DNA of 64,000 bases from Desulfovibrio sp. 86. GTDB taxonomy: Bacteria; Desulfobacterota; Desulfovibrionia; Desulfovibrionales; Desulfovibrionaceae. The position numbers and the translations under genes are program-made. Where the stretch lies: positions 1,860,001 through 1,924,000 of the forward strand of contig NZ_LR738849.1 of the NCBI RefSeq assembly GCF_902702915.1, given 5' to 3'. The notes under the pieces are model-generated. The model did no database searches, was not told the origin of the DNA, and was given only the letters and a program-made list of their open reading frames with translations. Each line of letters begins with the position of its first letter. Position 1 is the stretch's first letter. Positions 25,101 through 33,674 of the stretch are shown one piece after another.

Positions 25101-26062
25101 CAGAAGGGAGTGCCTTGTTGCAACAGGTGGTCAAGCAGGGCCGTATGCAGCCATTGGGCCACGGGGCCGGGCTTGCCGCGCCACGCGCCATGCCCCACGG
25201 GGATGCCGTCAAAATGCGTAACGCCCACGCACAGGGTGGAACTGGTGAAAAGCAGCATTTCACGGGCAGTGGAGATTTCATCCTTGTGGATGGGCCGTTC
25301 CAGCACAGGCAGCGGGTCGGGGACGCGCCGCGCCGCCAGTTCAAGGGCCGCCAGCATGGTGGTGCCGGGCAAAATGCGCCTGAGTTCGGGGCAGAGCAGG
25401 CTGCCGTGGGCGTCCACAAGGCCCACGTTGGCCGTGGCGGCCTCGCCCAAAAAGCCGTTTTCGTCAAAGGTCACGGCCACGTCCATGCCTTTTTGCGTGG
25501 CTTCCATAGCCATGAAGACATTGGGCAGGTAATTGGTGTTCTTGATGCGGGCGAGGTATTCCTGTTTGGGCGGGATGTCGCTGGTAAAGGCGGTGAGGCC
25601 TTTTTCATAAAAGGCTTCGCCCGCGAAGCTTTTGCGCAGGGCCACAATGTAAAGCCCGGCCTGCGGGCATTCCGACGGGCTGATGCCGAAACCGCCGGGG
25701 CCACGGCTCAGGAACACGCGCATGTCGCCCTGCTCGCTTGCTGCGGCGCGGGCAACATCCAGAATAATGGCGCGCACTTCGCCCCAGGAGCAGGGCGGCG
25801 TGATTTTCAGGGCGGCTGCGCCGTCCTTGAGGCGATTCAGGTGCTGGTCAAGGCTGAACAACCTGCCCTGGCGGTAACTGATGCTCTCAAAAAGACCGTC
25901 GCCCCTGTGGCAGATGTGGTCGTCCAGAGGCAGGAGCAGCAGGCTGGCGTCAGTGCAGATATGCCCCACCCTGTGGTCATAGAAGGCCAGCACGTTCTCT
26001 GAACCGGGTCGGGGAGCGGCCAGCAGGGCCGCAAGGTAGGTCTGGGCATCCACAGCTTTCAA
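25100..26062 (-). CDS. Class IV (fold type IV) PLP aminotransferase
   Basis: 320 residues. PLP Lys in YLARIKNTNYLPNV and the phosphate-side motif LGEAATANVGLV place it with branched-chain aminotransferases, D-amino acid aminotransferase and aminodeoxychorismate lyase; which of these it is cannot be settled by eye. The apparent start is TTG at 26062 with GGAG 12 bases upstream; a GTG at 26053 is an alternative. It follows asd by 97 bases on the same strand and overlaps the GT4 gene by one base. Confidence 0.87.
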   Translation of the reverse strand: MKAVDAQTYLAALLAAPRPGSENVLAFYDHRVGHICTDASLLLLPLDDHICHRGDGLFESISYRQGRLFSLDQHLNRLKDGAAALKITPPCSWGEVRAIILDVARAAASEQGDMRVFLSRGPGGFGISPSECPQAGLYIVALRKSFAGEAFYEKGLTAFTSDIPPKQEYLARIKNTNYLPNVFMAMEATQKGMDVAVTFDENGFLGEAATANVGLVDAHGSLLCPELRRILPGTTMLAALELAARRVPDPLPVLERPIHKDEISTAREMLLFTSSTLCVGVTHFDGIPVGHGAWRGKPGPVAQWLHTALLDHLLQQGTPF

Positions 26063-26079
26063 GGGGGGGTCTCCTCAAT

Positions 26080-26104
26080 GGGCGGACGGGGTCTCCGTCC
26101 GCCC
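26080..26104 (-). terminator. Hairpin between asd and the aminotransferase gene
   Basis: GGGCGGACGG pairs perfectly with CCGTCCGCCC around a five-base loop. No T tract follows on the minus strand, so it may attenuate rather than terminate. Confidence 0.5.
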
Positions 26105-26159
26105 GCTGAAGGCGTATGTGTATCTGGCGTTGCGAACGCGCGCGTAAACGCAGGCCGCC

Positions 26160-27206
26160 CTACGCCATGAAGACGTTTTTGTCCGCCACACGCACAAGTT
26201 CGCGCTGCACAAGCTCTTCGGCAATCTGCACGGCGTTGAGGGCCGCGCCCTTGCGTATGTTGTCGGCCACGATCCACATGTTGAGGCCGTTTTCAATGGT
26301 CTCGTCCTCGCGGATGCGCCCCACGTAGGTGGCGTCCTCGCCCACGCAGTAGCCGGGCATGGGGTACATGAGCTCGCGGGGATTGTCGAACACGCGCACG
26401 CCGGGCGCTTGCGAAAGCAGGACGCGGGCGTCGCGGGCCGATATTTTCTTTTCCGTCTCGATGTTGACGGATTCCGCATGGCAGTAGAACACGGGCACGC
26501 GCACGCAGGTGGCCGTAACCTTGACCGAAGGATCGTTGAAAATCTTGACGGTCTCGTGAACCATCTTCATTTCTTCCTTGGTGTAGTCGTTTTCAAGGAA
26601 AACGTCGATGTGCGGTAGACAGTTGAAGGCGATGCGGTAGGGATAGGTCTTGTTTTCGGGGTCGCGGCCGTTGAAAAGGTCGCGCACCTGCCGTTCCAGT
26701 TCTTCGATGCCCTTCTGGCCCGTGCCGGAAACCGCCTGATAGGTGGAAACCACGATGCGCTTGATTTTCGCCGCGTCGTGCAGGGGCTTCAGCGCCACAA
26801 CCATCTGGATGGTGGAGCAATTGGGGTTGGCGATAATGCCCTGGTGCGCGTCCAGCGCGCCGGCATTTACTTCGGGCACCACCAGAGGACAGCGGTCGTC
26901 CATGCGCCATGCTGCGGAATTGTCCACCACGACACAGCCAGCATGGGCCGCATGGGGGGAGAATTTTTGCGAAGCGGCGCCGCCAGCGGAGAAAATGGCC
27001 AGATCAATGCCTTCAAAGACGTCTTCTTTCAGCTCTTCAACAGTTAGCTCGCGCTCGCCAAAAGGCACCTTGGAGCCCGCCGAACGGGCAGAGGCAAAGG
27101 CACGTACTTCGGTAGCGGGAAATTCGCGCTCGTGAAGGGTCTTGAGCATTTCACGGCCTACGGCGCCAGTGGCGCCCACAACGGCAACAGTCAGCTTCTT
27201 GCTCAT
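26160..27206 (-). CDS. asd: Aspartate-semialdehyde dehydrogenase
   Basis: 348 residues. NADP-binding VGATGAVGREMLKTL at the N-terminus, catalytic Cys in NPNCSTIQMV near residue 132, and substrate block STYQAVSGTGQKGIEEL. It reduces aspartyl phosphate to the semialdehyde for lysine, threonine and methionine. ATG 27206 is preceded by GGAGAG. A promoter is proposed at 27294-27322. Confidence 0.96.
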   Translation of the reverse strand: MSKKLTVAVVGATGAVGREMLKTLHEREFPATEVRAFASARSAGSKVPFGERELTVEELKEDVFEGIDLAIFSAGGAASQKFSPHAAHAGCVVVDNSAAWRMDDRCPLVVPEVNAGALDAHQGIIANPNCSTIQMVVALKPLHDAAKIKRIVVSTYQAVSGTGQKGIEELERQVRDLFNGRDPENKTYPYRIAFNCLPHIDVFLENDYTKEEMKMVHETVKIFNDPSVKVTATCVRVPVFYCHAESVNIETEKKISARDARVLLSQAPGVRVFDNPRELMYPMPGYCVGEDATYVGRIREDETIENGLNMWIVADNIRKGAALNAVQIAEELVQRELVRVADKNVFMA

Positions 27207-27293
27207 GGTCTTTCGCTCTCCTTGGGGCGATGCCCGGCGACCTTACGGAGCCGCCGATAAAAAGGGCGCGGCATGTGCGCGCGGTGAGGCGGT

Positions 27294-27322
27294 AGTATAG
27301 TCCCCATTGCGGCAAAAGTGAA
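27294..27322 (-). promoter_or_regulatory. Putative sigma-70 promoter of asd
   Basis: Minus strand TTCACT, 17-base spacer, TATACT (4/6 and 5/6), about 85 bases before the start codon. Confidence 0.5.
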
Positions 27323-27400
27323 GGGCGGGCTTGCTGCAAAAACTGTTGCGTTTAAAGCTGTGTTCTGGAGCGGTGATGTTTTGGAGCGGTGGTATTTTGA

Positions 27401-27467
27401 AATGCTTTGTGGTGGAGGGACCCTTTTAAAAAAGGGTCGCCTCCCCCACGCCCCCACCCCCTAAAAC
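27401..27467. repeat. Dispersed palindromic repeat, family A, copy 3 (inverted)
   Basis: Reads AATGCTTTGTGGTGGAGGGA, then ACCC...GGGT, CTCCCCCACGCCCCCACCCC and CTAAAAC, the reverse of the 22446-22511 copy with a few changes. The remaining gap 27468-27599 contains no gene. Confidence 0.85.
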
Positions 27468-27599
27468 TTTTATTGTATGAGGCGGGGGGGCAAAAGAGAG
27501 CGCCTTGCCGGCATAACACCGCAAAGTTTATCTGCTCCAAGCAAGGGACACGGCGGCGGCAAACAGCGCATGCCCCCATATGAGGCGCGCCAATAACCA

Positions 27600-27642
27600 C
27601 AGCCGCCAGTGCAGTTTTATGGTGAAACTGCTCTGGCGGCTG
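27600..27642. terminator. Hairpin downstream of asnS
   Basis: CAGCCGCCAGTGCAGTTT pairs with AAACTGCTCTGGCGGCTG with one mismatch around a seven-base loop. It is 120 bases past the asnS stop on the minus strand and shares the AAACTGCTCT end of repeat family B. A T tract is missing. Confidence 0.5.
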
Positions 27643-27764
27643 TAAGTTTCGGCCTTGTGTCTCTGTCAGACCCGCCTTGCCGGGGCCTGTCCACGGCCCG
27701 GTACAGTAGCGTGGCGTATTCCGCGCCGTGGCGCGCCCTTGGCCCGGGGGCTTTTGGGGCAGGC

Positions 27765-29129
27765 CTAGAATTCCAGATTGCCCGGCGTGCGCGGGAAGGG
27801 AATGACGTCGCGAATATTGGTGATGCCCGTGAGCATCATGAGCAGGCGCTCGAAGCCCAGGCCAAAGCCCGCATGGGGCACGGTGCCGAAGCGGCGCAGG
27901 TCAAGATACCACCAGTAGTCCTCTGGGTTCTGGCCCATTTCGCGGATGCGCGCCTCAAGCCTGTGGAGGCGCTCTTCACGCTGGGAACCGCCGATGAGCT
28001 CGCCAATGCGGGGCACCAGCATGTCCATGGCGGCAACGGTTTTGCCGTCTTCATTCTGCCGCATGTAGAACGCTTTGATATCCTTGGGATAATCGTAAAC
28101 AATCACGGGCTTTTTAAAGTGTTCCTCGGCAAGATAGCGCTCGTGCTCGGTTTGCAGGTCTGTGCCGAAGGACACGGGGAAGGTGAAATCCTTGCCGCTT
28201 TTTTGCAGAATTTCAACAGCCTCGGTGTATGGCACGCGGGCAAAGGGCGCGGCCAGCATGTGCTGCAGGCGTTCACGCAGGCCCTTGTCCACAAAGCTGT
28301 CAAAAAGATTCACGTCCTCTTCGCAGTGCGTCAGTACGTGGTCCACCACATGGCGCGTCAGCCCCTCGCCCAGTTCCATGAGGTCTTCAAGATCGGCAAA
28401 AGCCATTTCAGGCTCGATCATCCAGAATTCGGCGGCGTGACGCGGGGTGTTGGAATTCTCCGCCCGGAAGGTGGGGCCGAAGCTGTATACGCGGCCAAGG
28501 CCCGTGGCCAGGGCTTCGGCCTCAAGCTGGCCGGAAACCGTGAGATTGCACTGGCGGCTGAAAAAATCCTCGCCAAGATCCTTTGCGCCGGGCTCAAGCG
28601 TGGTCACGCGGAACATTTCGCCCGCGCCCTCGCAGTCCGCTCCGGTAAGCACCGGGGTATGGACAAGGGAGAAACGGCGGCCGCGAAAAAAGTCGTGTAC
28701 GGCAAAACCGGCCTCGGAACGGATGCGGAACATGGCCCCGTATTTGTTGGTGCGCGGGCGCAGGTGGGCGATGGTGCGCAAAAATTCGTCCGAATGCCGC
28801 TTTTTCTGCAGGGGAAAGCTCTCCGGGTCCGCAAGACCGTATACTTCGACGTGCTGCGCGCGTACTTCCCACTTCTGGCCCTTGCCGGGCGAGGGCACAA
28901 GTTCGCCCGTGACGCGCACGGCCGCGCCGGTGGCCGCGTCGCCAAGGCCTTCGTGGGCCGACGTGCCCGTGTCCACTATGCACTGCATGTTGGTGAGGCA
29001 GGAGCCGTCGTTGATTTCAACAAAACTGAAATCCTTGGCGTCACGGCGCGTGCGTATCCAGCCGCACAGGGCAATGGCGGGCTGTGCCGCTTCGGAATTG
29101 AGAGCGTCAATAATCAGGGTTCGCTGCAT
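27765..29129 (-). CDS. asnS: Asparaginyl-tRNA synthetase
   Basis: 454 residues. N-terminal OB-fold anticodon-binding domain ([20 protein letters not shown]), then the class II core: motif 2 region [20 protein letters not shown] and motif 3 [20 protein letters not shown]. The ending [11 protein letters not shown] is typical of AsnRS. It charges tRNA-Asn. ATG 29129 follows GAGGAG. Confidence 0.97.
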   Translation of the reverse strand: MQRTLIIDALNSEAAQPAIALCGWIRTRRDAKDFSFVEINDGSCLTNMQCIVDTGTSAHEGLGDAATGAAVRVTGELVPSPGKGQKWEVRAQHVEVYGLADPESFPLQKKRHSDEFLRTIAHLRPRTNKYGAMFRIRSEAGFAVHDFFRGRRFSLVHTPVLTGADCEGAGEMFRVTTLEPGAKDLGEDFFSRQCNLTVSGQLEAEALATGLGRVYSFGPTFRAENSNTPRHAAEFWMIEPEMAFADLEDLMELGEGLTRHVVDHVLTHCEEDVNLFDSFVDKGLRERLQHMLAAPFARVPYTEAVEILQKSGKDFTFPVSFGTDLQTEHERYLAEEHFKKPVIVYDYPKDIKAFYMRQNEDGKTVAAMDMLVPRIGELIGGSQREERLHRLEARIREMGQNPEDYWWYLDLRRFGTVPHAGFGLGFERLLMMLTGITNIRDVIPFPRTPGNLEF

Positions 29130-29163
29130 GGCGGGGCTCCTCGGTGGGAAAAGAATTTACGCA

Positions 29164-29192
29164 AGTGTAGCGCTTCCGGGGGGCGGGCTCAA
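29164..29192 (-). promoter_or_regulatory. Putative sigma-70 promoter of asnS
   Basis: Minus strand TTGAGC, 17-base spacer, TACACT (4/6 each), 35 bases before the start codon. Confidence 0.45.
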
Positions 29193-29388
29193 GAGCGTAT
29201 GCGCGGGCAGGGCCAGAGCAGACGGTGTGGCGCGGCCACATGCGCCTGGTGTAGGGCGGGCGTGCGGCCCACATGCGGCAAATGTGCGTTTGGCGTGTGC
29301 CGGGCGTGCGGTGGATGTTCCACGGGCGGCCGCTTTTGCGCGCCCCGCCTGTGGAACACCCGTTGAGGCGGATTTTGCCTGAAATAGT

Positions 29389-29832
29389 TCAGAATATTCT
29401 TACAAGAACGGCCCCGCCGAACAGCATGGCAACCCCCAGCAAGCGCAGCAGCGACGCGGGATGTTCGGGAAAGCCCACCAGGGCGAAGTGGTCGAGGATG
29501 ACAGAAACCGCAAGCTGGCCCAGCAGCATGAAGGCCGTCATGGTGGCGGCCCCCAGTTTGGGGCCGAGCATGATGGTGCAGGTGACAAAGACCGTGCCGA
29601 ACAGGCCGCCGATCCACAACCACCAGGGCGTGGCGGCTATTTCGCTGATGCCCGGCCAGCTTTGGCGCGTGACGAGGCTGTATATCCAGAGGGCCAGCGT
29701 TCCCACGGCAAAAGACACAAGGGACGCCTGCATGGGGTCGCCCAGAAAACGCCGTAAAAGATTGTTGATGCCTGCCTGTACGGGAATGCACCCGCCGCCG
29801 ACGACGGCCAGAAGAAGCAGTAGACTTTTCAT
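29389..29832 (-). CDS. DMT-family transporter, YdcZ type
   Basis: 147 residues, almost wholly hydrophobic with about five membrane spans, one half of a usual 10-span DMT protein. The C-terminal GQLAVSVILDHFALVGFPEH matches the YdcZ/DUF606 group (G-Q-L-x5-D-H-F-G-L-x-G). Substrate unknown. The divergent MocR-type regulator starts 242 bases away, a common arrangement in which the regulator controls the transporter; this is inference. Confidence 0.85.
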   Translation of the reverse strand: MKSLLLLLAVVGGGCIPVQAGINNLLRRFLGDPMQASLVSFAVGTLALWIYSLVTRQSWPGISEIAATPWWLWIGGLFGTVFVTCTIMLGPKLGAATMTAFMLLGQLAVSVILDHFALVGFPEHPASLLRLLGVAMLFGGAVLVRIF

Positions 29833-29843
29833 GATGGCTCCTG

Positions 29844-29966
29844 GAGCAGTTTACGAATGAAATGCGTTAATTGCTCAGCAAGGATTTTTTGAAAATCCTT
29901 GCCATGAAATGCGGGTAGGCGGGCTTTTGTCTGCCGTACGCGGGCATTTCAAGTGGTAATTGCTCT
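29844..29966. repeat. Dispersed repeat family B, copy 2 (inverted)
   Basis: Starts GAGCAGTTTACGAATGAAAT and ends GGCATTTCAAGTGGTAATTGCTCT-like sequence, the reverse of the 16482 copy. It fills most of the divergent promoter region between the transporter and its presumed regulator. Confidence 0.88.
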
Positions 29967-30074
29967 GGCTTGACGCTAACGAAAATACGGGCCTGATGCG
30001 TGGTGTCCGGCTTTGCATTATGGCCAAATTGGACTACGGTACAGAGCCATTAATAAAAAACTTGTTGGGCCATT

Positions 30075-31631
30075 ATGGGCAAGCAAAGCATTATAACCGA
30101 GCTGGCGGCTCTGGGCGGTCTGTCGCTCAAGCCGGGCAGCATGGGCCGCCAGTTGGCCGCCCGCCTGCGTGAAGCCATTGAAACCGGCCAGCTTCGCCCT
30201 GGCGACAGGCTGCCCGCCAGCCGCATTCTGGCGCGCAAGCTGGGGCTTGCGCGCGGCACCGTGGCCGATGTGTACAGCCAGCTTGTGGCCGAGGGCTATC
30301 TTGAATCCCGCGTGGGCGCTGGCACGTATGTGGCCCGCGATCTGGGCACAACGCCCTTTGCCGCAATCCCGCAGGGGCTTGCCCGGCGCAGGGCGGATCT
30401 GTCTGTCCCGCCGCACTGGCCCAGGGCCAGCCCGCCGTTCCGCTTTCCTGAGCATCTTGAGAAAACGCAGGCCGACATGCCGCCCAACGCGCGGCGTTTT
30501 GCCGTCTTTGCCGGGCGCTTCGCCCCGCAGCCCCTGGTGCCCTTTTCTGTGGCTGTGCCATTGGCGGGCGTTGCCCCTGACCATAACTGGCGGCGGCTGG
30601 GCAATCGCGTTCGATCCGGCATGGAGGCCGCCCCCACAGGGTATGAAGATCCTTGCGGTCTCATGGCGTTGCGGGAGGCCATTGCCGCCTATGTGCGCAA
30701 ATCCAGGGCAGTGGTCTGCGGGCCGGAAAATGTGATCATCACAAACGGCGCACAGCAGGGGCTCTATATCACGGGGCGAATCCTGCTTGGGCCGGGCGAA
30801 CCCGTATGGGCGGAAAATCCGGCCTATCCCGGACTCATGACCGTGCTTGAGGACGTGCAGGCGCGCATATTCCGTATTCCTGTGGACGGGCACGGCATAG
30901 ACGTGTCGGCCGGGGCGGCCCTGTGTCCCGACGCCCGCGCGGCTTTTGTCACCCCTTCGCACCAGTTTCCGCTGGGAATGGTCATGAGCATGGCCCGCCG
31001 TATGGAGCTTCTGGCCTGGGCACGCACCTGCGGGGCCTGGCTCGTGGAGGACGACTACGACAGCGAGATGCGTTTTTCCGGCCAGCCTTTTCCCGCATTG
31101 CAGGGGCTTGATCCGCAGCACGTCATCTATCTGGGAACCATGAGCAAGGTGCTTTTTCCCTCCTTGCGCATAGGCTATGCCATTGTGCCGCAGGAACTGG
31201 TCGGGGCCTTTGTGGGCGCGCGCACGCTTATGGACAAGCAGTCGCCCACGGCAGAGCAGCATGTTCTGGCGGCCTACATGAAAGAAGGGTATTTTGAGGC
31301 GCATGTGCGCCGCATACGCAAACTCTATGCCCAGCGCAGGCAGAGTCTGCTGCACCTGCTGCGTGCGCGTCTTGCGGACTGGGGCAGCCCGCAGTCTGGC
31401 GAGCAGGGCATGCATCTTGTTTTTTGGCTGTCCGCCCAGGTGGACGACGTGGCAGTGGCGCTTGCGGCGACTCAAGAAGGGTTGGCGGTGCGCCCGCTTT
31501 CGCCCCTGTACGGACGGGAAACTGGCAGGCCTGGCCTCATGCTGGGTTTTGGCGGGTTCAGCGAACAGCAGCTTGAACAAGGTGTGGAAAAATTGCGATT
31601 GGTGCTGGAACGGCATTGCGGGCGGGCCTGA
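30075..31631 (+). CDS. MocR/PdxR-type transcriptional regulator (GntR HTH + aminotransferase fold)
   Basis: 518 residues. Residues about 20-90 form a GntR winged helix (LREAIETGQLRPGDRLPASR, YSQLVAEGYLESRVGAGTYV). The remaining part is a class I aminotransferase-like domain with the PLP lysine in LGTMSKVLFPSLRIGY and the Asp of VEDDYDSEMRF. MocR proteins use PLP (or a PLP adduct) as effector and usually control a neighbouring gene. The ATG at 30075 has no visible ribosome site, so the mRNA may be leaderless or the start slightly different. Confidence 0.9.
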   Translation: MGKQSIITELAALGGLSLKPGSMGRQLAARLREAIETGQLRPGDRLPASRILARKLGLARGTVADVYSQLVAEGYLESRVGAGTYVARDLGTTPFAAIPQGLARRRADLSVPPHWPRASPPFRFPEHLEKTQADMPPNARRFAVFAGRFAPQPLVPFSVAVPLAGVAPDHNWRRLGNRVRSGMEAAPTGYEDPCGLMALREAIAAYVRKSRAVVCGPENVIITNGAQQGLYITGRILLGPGEPVWAENPAYPGLMTVLEDVQARIFRIPVDGHGIDVSAGAALCPDARAAFVTPSHQFPLGMVMSMARRMELLAWARTCGAWLVEDDYDSEMRFSGQPFPALQGLDPQHVIYLGTMSKVLFPSLRIGYAIVPQELVGAFVGARTLMDKQSPTAEQHVLAAYMKEGYFEAHVRRIRKLYAQRRQSLLHLLRARLADWGSPQSGEQGMHLVFWLSAQVDDVAVALAATQEGLAVRPLSPLYGRETGRPGLMLGFGGFSEQQLEQGVEKLRLVLERHCGRA

Positions 31632-31781
31632 GCCGCAATGGAACGTAAATCGCGCTGCGCGTCACGTGGGCGCGGATTGCAGCAGGGCTGCTATGTACCC
31701 TGGCGCAAGCGGCGTAATCTCCGCAGGACAACGATGCGCCGCTCAGGCTGCAATGCTGCCGCACGCGGCGTAACCCCGTAC

Positions 31782-31807
31782 CCTTTGAAAATGTGCATTT
31801 CTCAAGG
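31782..31807. repeat. Short palindrome related to 6971-6998
   Basis: CCTTTGAAAATG, TG, CATTTCTCAAGG: 10 of 12 arm positions pair. It lies in the 317-base gap before the small exported protein; otherwise that gap shows only an AT-rich TTTATATAGACT stretch near 31850 that could be a weak -10 region. Confidence 0.5.
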
Positions 31808-31948
31808 TAATCCGCTTTGGTCGGGTGCTGGCGCTTTTCTTTTTTCTAAACTTTATATAGACTCAAAAAGGATGTATCCTGATGCCGCGCCCGCTCGGGC
31901 TGGCAGGGTCAGGAACCGTCACACACTCCGCATGTTGAGGTGAAAGGC

Positions 31949-32425
31949 ATGAAGAAATTTTTTGGCATTCTGGCCCTGTTCTGCGCATTGACGATGGCTG
32001 GTGCAGCGATGGCCGCTACGCCTCAGGCGGGCAAGCCCGTTCAGGACAAACCCGAAAAAGGCGCGGACCGCGTGACGGTTGTAAGCGTGACCCTTGAAGG
32101 CACGGACAGCATTGGCGCGCGCCTGGGCACAACTCTGAAGGAACGCTTCAATAAAAGCAGCCTCTTCACCCTGAACGACGATGAAGAAAAAGACGTGCCC
32201 AAGCTCTACGTCATGGTTGAAACCAAACCGGAATTTTCCAGCCGCCCCGGCGTGGGGTCAGTGTATTCCGTGTGCTGGGTTTTCAAGCAGGGCAAGGGGT
32301 ATCTTGGGTATCTGCTGGCCCGCGATCTTGGGACCATCAACTATGAAGACGTGGACGGTCTGGTAGACAGGCTTGTGGAGCGAACTGACGGCATTGCCGC
32401 CAAGTACAGCAGTTTGTGGAAATAA
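31949..32425 (+). CDS. Small exported protein of unknown function
   Basis: 158 residues from ATG 31949 (MKKFFGILALFCALTMAGAA), with TTGAGGTG upstream; a GTG at 31940 is in frame. Residues 1-22 are a Sec signal peptide ending AMA|ATP, so the mature protein is probably periplasmic. The mature part starts Lys/Pro-rich and continues with a mixed alpha/beta domain (VTVVSVTLEGTDSIGARL, LYVMVETKPEF). I do not recognise the family. It has one Cys (VCWVF) and no lipobox. Neighbours give no clue. Confidence 0.8.
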   Translation: MKKFFGILALFCALTMAGAAMAATPQAGKPVQDKPEKGADRVTVVSVTLEGTDSIGARLGTTLKERFNKSSLFTLNDDEEKDVPKLYVMVETKPEFSSRPGVGSVYSVCWVFKQGKGYLGYLLARDLGTINYEDVDGLVDRLVERTDGIAAKYSSLWK

Positions 32426-32597
32426 GCGCTTCGCGCTGGCAGAGAAAAGTTTTTCTTTTCGAGTGATGTTTGCTGTGCCCCGTAGGGGGTTGTACCCCGC
32501 AGGGGGTGTAAAGGCTCTCCGTTGGGGGGCCTTTTTTTTGTGTTGTCTTGGGGGGGCACGGCGAAGCGTGAGCATGCGCGGCGGGCGACGTGGCGTG

Positions 32598-32846
32598 AGC
32601 ATGCGCGACGGGCGCTCTGAAGAAAGCAAAGAAGGGCCTGTCCTTTGAGAGGTGGGTGTTGTGCCCTGCGGGCATGGCGGCCTGTCTTTTATTACGTTTG
32701 GGCCGCCTCCGGCGGGTGGCGTGTCGGGAGTATGCGCGACGGGCGCTCTGAAGAAATTAAAGCAGGGCTTGTCCTTTGAGAGATAATTTGTCTGCCCTAC
32801 GGGCACGGCAGCTTTTCTTTTCTGTTGTTTTGGCCGCCTTCGCGGC
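32598..32846 (+). repeat. Repeat family D, two direct units of about 120-130 bp
   Basis: Units start GAGCATGCGCGACGGGCGCT and GAGTATGCGCGACGGGCGCT (32598 and 32728). They run through CTGAAGAAA, GGGC(C/T)TGTCCTTTGAGAG, GCCCT(G/A)CGGGCA and end in GGCCGCC. A partial unit begins at 32569. Confidence 0.85.
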
Positions 32847-33338
32847 GTGCGGCAAGGCGGGGCCGGTTATGGGGCTGCGCCCCCTTCTCGGCCCCCCTTG
32901 CATCCCCCCCGAAGCACCCCCCTGTCCTACCCTGACCAACAGTTTCCCTTTTTCGGGGGCGGCTACGCACGAACCTCGCCGACGTGTCGGCTTCGGTTCT
33001 TTATGACGCCGCCCCCGGCGCTGCCCCTCTCCTTGCCTGAGAAACAGCTCTGGCTTGAGTGCGTTGCCTGCGTAACAGCAAGCGATCCCCATTCGGCGCG
33101 GAGGCGCACGTTGGCATAATGAGGCACTTTAGCCGATCTCTCGTTCAGCGCGAAGGTGCACGCTGGCATTGCGCGGCGCGCAGGGAGATCGCCGAGCGGA
33201 GCGAGGAAGCTCCCGGAGCAAAAGCCGCGCAGCCCTCGCCAATCTGCGGTAATTGGAAAGCTTTGGGGGTAAACGGGGGGAGTGCAGAGGGGGCCTCGTC
33301 AGGGGGCGCAGCCCCCTTCACAGGCCCCTTCTGCCCCC

Positions 33339-33588
33339 GCCGGAGGCGGCCCAAACGTAATAAAAGAAAAGCCGCCATGCCCGCAGGGCACAGAAGCTTA
33401 TTCTCAGAGGACAGGCCCTGCTTTAATTTCTTCAGAGCGCCCGTCGCGCATACTCTCGACACGTCACCCGCCGAGGCGGCCCAAACGTAATAAAAGACAG
33501 GCCGCCATGCCCGCAGGGCACAGAAGCTTATTCTCAAAGGACAGGCCCGTGCTTTAATTTCTTCAGAGCGCCCGTCGCGCATACTCAC
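33339..33588 (-). repeat. Repeat family D, two units in inverted orientation
   Basis: Same unit as 32598-32846 but reversed: GGCGGCCCAAACGTAATAAA, GCCGCCATGCCCGCAGGGCA, CAGAGCGCCCGTCGCGCATA in order. The two copies are 130 bases apart and almost identical. Confidence 0.85.
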
Positions 33589-33674
33589 GCCACGCCGCGC
33601 GCGCAGGCGGCCACGCAAAAATTCAAAGGGAAAAAAGTCTTGGAGTTGAGTGACTTTGAAAAAGTATAAAAGTT

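Larger units (their letters stand above)
32426..33674. other. 1.25-kb gene-free region filled with repeats
   Basis: The frames here translate the repeats themselves and have no family motifs. It holds two direct units (32598-32846), two inverted units (33339-33588), and a central GC-rich part with imperfect matches between 32872-32900 and 33290-33330. I see no promoter or RNA gene. Confidence 0.7.

Noticed and set aside
32258-32806. 182-codon minus-strand frame (and 33145-33618) with FNFFRAPVAHT-type peptide
   Set aside because: These frames translate repeat family D; the same peptide arises from every unit in that orientation.
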